Part shown: positions 61,572 to 64,000 of the stretch, piece by piece | Layout of the letters: every line of letters begins with the position of its first letter | How positions within the stretch are numbered: position 1 is the first letter of the stretch | Source of the DNA: Maribacter sp. MJ134 | Lineage (GTDB): Bacteria; Bacteroidota; Bacteroidia; Flavobacteriales; Flavobacteriaceae | Assembly: GCF_003970695.1 (NCBI RefSeq) | Contig: NZ_CP034570.1 | Span: 2,108,001 to 2,172,000, forward strand | Reading direction: 5' to 3' | Length of the DNA: 64,000 nucleotides | Program-made: the position numbers and the translations under genes | Notes under the pieces: generated by a model | What the model was told of the DNA's origin: nothing | The model's input: only the letters and a program-made list of their open reading frames with translations | The model's database searches: none

Positions 61572-64000
61572 CCGAATCCTTTTTTGCTTCCGCTTTTTTC
61601 TTTTTACCGAACAGGCCTCCTAGAATATCTTTGGCTGCATCCTTAACCGCATCTTCTTTCTTCGTTGGGACGGTATCAGTTTTTGTTTTTGCGGAATCTA
61701 TTTTTTTATCTCCTCCTAGAATAGTACCTAGAACATCTTTAGCGCTGCCCTTGACCGGGTCTTGTTTCGCTGTAGAATCCTTGTTGGAACTATTTCCAGA
61801 TAAAATACCCCCTATTAAATCCTTTGCCTTATCTTTTCCTTTATTTACTAATTTCTGCTTTTCAATTTCTATTAATTGATTGGTAAGGTTTTTGACGCCA
61901 GAAGTAAAATCCGTACTTACTTGCGGACTATTATAAACCCCTCCAATATTTGCCGTTACGGGAATAGTTAAACCCTCTAAGGAAGCATCGTCAATTTTAG
62001 CTATCAAATTATTGATGTCCTTGCCAAGATATTTAGCTGGCACTTCCAGCGTAGCCTTATAGTTCATCTTGCGGTCAAAGGTATGGTTGCCATCCACGTT
62101 TATCGCAATATCCTTATAATTTACTGTAAAGGGTTTTACAGAAACAATACCGTCCTTAAAAGATAGCTTTGTTTTTAACTCTTTCAAATTTAGCTGCTCA
62201 ATATCCAAAAAATCTAACTTGCTACCCAATGCTGTCAAAATTGGTGCCTTCTCCGCATTAATTTCCCGAGTAAGCACATTGGCCAAGATATTACCACTTA
62301 AGGATAATAAGTCTGGTACAAAATCGTCCGTAAGATTGCCTGACAATGCAATATCCGAGCTAAAATTTCCTTTCAACACCTCAGCCACTGGCGCCAGCAC
62401 CTTGAACAATTCCAAGGCTTGAAAAGTCTCTCCTATTTTCAACTGGTCCATTCCTAAATTCATCGAAAAGGTTGGTACGTCGTTTTTGGTAGAAACCTCA
62501 CCGTTAAATGCGACTTTCCCATCGAACAAGGAAGACGTCATATTGCTCAAAACAGCTTTTTCATCTCTAATCCTCAAGTTTCCTTTTACGTCTTTCAGGG
62601 TAATGTTATCATAGATTACCGTGTTCGCCGTGGCATCAAAGCTTGCATCCAAGAAGGAAGGTATCTTAATTTTTTCAGCAGTTGAGGTTGTGGTATTTTC
62701 ATTCGATTGCTCTTCCTCTTTCGCCATAAAATCATCAAGACTGAACACATTGGATTTTAAATTAAAATTCCCTTCAACATTTTCATTGTTAAAGAGATAT
62801 CCCAAGAAGTTGTCAATGGTGCCGGACACATTAAAATCCGTCTTACCAGAGGCACCTACAAGTTTGGTAAGGCTTACTGTATTGGGGTTAAATGTAATGT
62901 CCGTGGATCTTAAAAGTATGGCATTGGGCATCTCCTCGGATTTATATTCAAAATCGGCCAAGCTCATATTTCCTTGAGTCTTGGTATTTCCATACTGTTT
63001 TTTCTCTATGGTGGCCATGTCAAAAGCAGTGGTAACATCAGCATTCAATAGCCCCTTTAAACTAAGTCCCTCTGGCATCGGGTAGGCTTTTTCTAGATTG
63101 GCCAAATTCATCTTACCGTCCATGTGTGCGTTTACTTGGGTATTACCCATAAGTTCGGCGATTTTGGCGCTAAGGTTAAACCTGTCCTTATCGATGTTAA
63201 AGGAGACCTTATTGATATTCACAAAGGTATCTTCGGTAATTCCCGTGGCATTTTTTATAGCAACATCTAAGTTTATATTACTTACGGTTTTTGGTAGGTC
63301 AGGATACTTAAATGATGCATTCTCTGAATTGATGAGAATATTAAATTTGGGAATATGCGTTTCATCTACCGTGCCTGTAAAATCCCCGGTGACCGTAAAA
63401 TTTCCTGTAGTCGTTACATTCGCAATGTTCTTGGAATATGTTTCCGGTATTACGGCCAAAAAGTTTTTAAACTCCGATGATGGTGTTTTAAAACTGATGG
63501 CAACATCCTGACTTTCATCCTCGTTCAACTTAACAAAGCCTTCAAACACTAGTGGCAACTGATTTACCAAAGCTTCATTCTTTAAGAACGAGTATTTATT
63601 TTCTTTCAAATCGATACCGATCAAAGCATCCAATTGAATTTTGTTCTTGTTCAGATAATTGGTGCTATCCATTTCAAAAGAGACCAGAGCATCTGTATGG
63701 GTATCCAATTCAGAGGTTGTTAAGGACAAATCTCCCGTACCCTTATGGTTCATCGCTATAATTTCTAGATGCAAGCCCGTGGAAAAATCGTCGTAAAGCA
63801 CCTTAGAATCCTTAATCTCGTACGATTCCATATTAAAGGTAAAACCATCTGAAACACTATTATCTTGGTTAGATTCAGTCGGTGTGTCCTTAGCAATATC
63901 ATAATTTGCATTCTCGGCTGTATCTATCCGTACATGGAACAAAGCATTATCCAAGGCTAAACTTTGAATTGATATAGGATCATTACCACCTTTAAAAAGT
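61564..64000 (-). CDS. AsmA-like envelope protein, C-terminal part (cut by window edge)
   Basis: The frame stays open to the right edge (upstream codons read ...GGNDPISIQSLAL), so 812 codons are visible and the N-terminus is outside the window. The sequence has AsmA/TamB-like beta-strand repeats (VSFEMDSTNYLNKNKIQLDA, FEGFVKLNEDESQDVAISF), the C-terminal AsmA block FKDGIVSVKPFTVNYKDIAI and a Lys/Asp-rich linker tail with two copies of KDxLGxxxG (KDVLGTILGG, KDILGGLFGK). AsmA-like proteins are proposed lipid-transport bridges between the two membranes. The final part is probably disordered. Confidence 0.85.
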   Translation of the reverse strand, partial: LFKGGNDPISIQSLALDNALFHVRIDTAENANYDIAKDTPTESNQDNSVSDGFTFNMESYEIKDSKVLYDDFSTGLHLEIIAMNHKGTGDLSLTTSELDTHTDALVSFEMDSTNYLNKNKIQLDALIGIDLKENKYSFLKNEALVNQLPLVFEGFVKLNEDESQDVAISFKTPSSEFKNFLAVIPETYSKNIANVTTTGNFTVTGDFTGTVDETHIPKFNILINSENASFKYPDLPKTVSNINLDVAIKNATGITEDTFVNINKVSFNIDKDRFNLSAKIAELMGNTQVNAHMDGKMNLANLEKAYPMPEGLSLKGLLNADVTTAFDMATIEKKQYGNTKTQGNMSLADFEYKSEEMPNAILLRSTDITFNPNTVSLTKLVGASGKTDFNVSGTIDNFLGYLFNNENVEGNFNLKSNVFSLDDFMAKEEEQSNENTTTSTAEKIKIPSFLDASFDATANTVIYDNITLKDVKGNLRIRDEKAVLSNMTSSLFDGKVAFNGEVSTKNDVPTFSMNLGMDQLKIGETFQALELFKVLAPVAEVLKGNFSSDIALSGNLTDDFVPDLLSLSGNILANVLTREINAEKAPILTALGSKLDFLDIEQLNLKELKTKLSFKDGIVSVKPFTVNYKDIAINVDGNHTFDRKMNYKATLEVPAKYLGKDINNLIAKIDDASLEGLTIPVTANIGGVYNSPQVSTDFTSGVKNLTNQLIEIEKQKLVNKGKDKAKDLIGGILSGNSSNKDSTAKQDPVKGSAKDVLGTILGGDKKIDSAKTKTDTVPTKKEDAVKDAAKDILGGLFGKKKKAEAKKDSVN

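Noticed and set aside
1-64000. tRNA, rRNA, IS elements or prophage
   Set aside because: No gene-free gap holds a cloverleaf-like or transposase-like sequence; the holin-family protein at 52335 is a common chromosomal type.

Overview
This window is a chromosomal stretch of a flavobacterium (Bacteroidota), most likely a marine Flavobacteriaceae of the Maribacter/Zobellia/Arenibacter type; the genus is a guess. The evidence is low-GC DNA, promoter -7 boxes of the form TAnnTTTG, lipoproteins with a Cys just after a short hydrophobic stretch, DUF5723 and SusC-like domains, an OmpH/Skp pair behind bamA, and a hypoxanthine phosphoribosyltransferase-adenylate kinase fusion. No phage, insertion sequence, CRISPR array, rRNA or tRNA was seen. 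Both edges cut genes: a DUF5723 protein on the left and an AsmA-like protein on the right.

Layout. 1-5.6 kb: lipoprotein/DUF5723 pair, then radC, a deacetylase-like protein and a YjjG-type phosphatase in one minus-strand operon, DUF1569, and mpl (peptidoglycan recycling). 5.6-15.2 kb: cupin, SDR, a 2137-residue alpha-2-macroglobulin carrying an inserted carboxypeptidase-regulatory/SusC-plug segment, a membrane protein with a Cys-rich N-terminus, and a secreted transglutaminase-like protein. 15.2-21.4 kb (minus): LytTR two-component pair, small membrane protein, DUF4136 lipoprotein, ion channel, obgE, an unlisted 47-residue membrane ORF with a TTG start, and the hpt-adk fusion. 21.6-26.6 kb (plus): purK-purE, an M3 oligopeptidase and a cadherin-like/metzincin lipoprotein. 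26.8-36 kb: a long MORN-like repeat protein, TMEM175 channel and methyltransferase, an LRR-DUF1963 protein, two small secreted proteins and a rhodanese.

36-43.3 kb (plus): ECF sigma factor with a small zinc-type anti-sigma candidate, a UbiA-like membrane protein (minus), gcvP, and a three-gene ketoacyl synthase III / methyltransferase / glycosyltransferase operon. 43.4-50.6 kb (minus): an envelope-biogenesis operon CBS-nadK-porG-like-uppS-bamA-skp-skp. 50.7-56.2 kb (plus): pdxJ, hydrolase, holin-like membrane protein, then tig-clpP-clpX (protein folding and quality control). 56.2-64 kb: hydrolase, two small envelope proteins, a membrane-anchored AraC regulator next to a bacterial GH3-family enzyme, DUF2797, and the AsmA-like protein.

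Most of the window is core flavobacterial gene content. The less ordinary parts are the alpha-2-macroglobulin/SusC-plug hybrid with its neighbours, the LRR-DUF1963 protein near the MORN repeat protein, the TTG-started mini-ORF behind hpt-adk, the lipid/glycan-like operon at 40.9-43.3 kb, and a deacetylase-like protein that seems to lack its metal ligands. All family names are assigned by reading motifs from memory; no database search was run.
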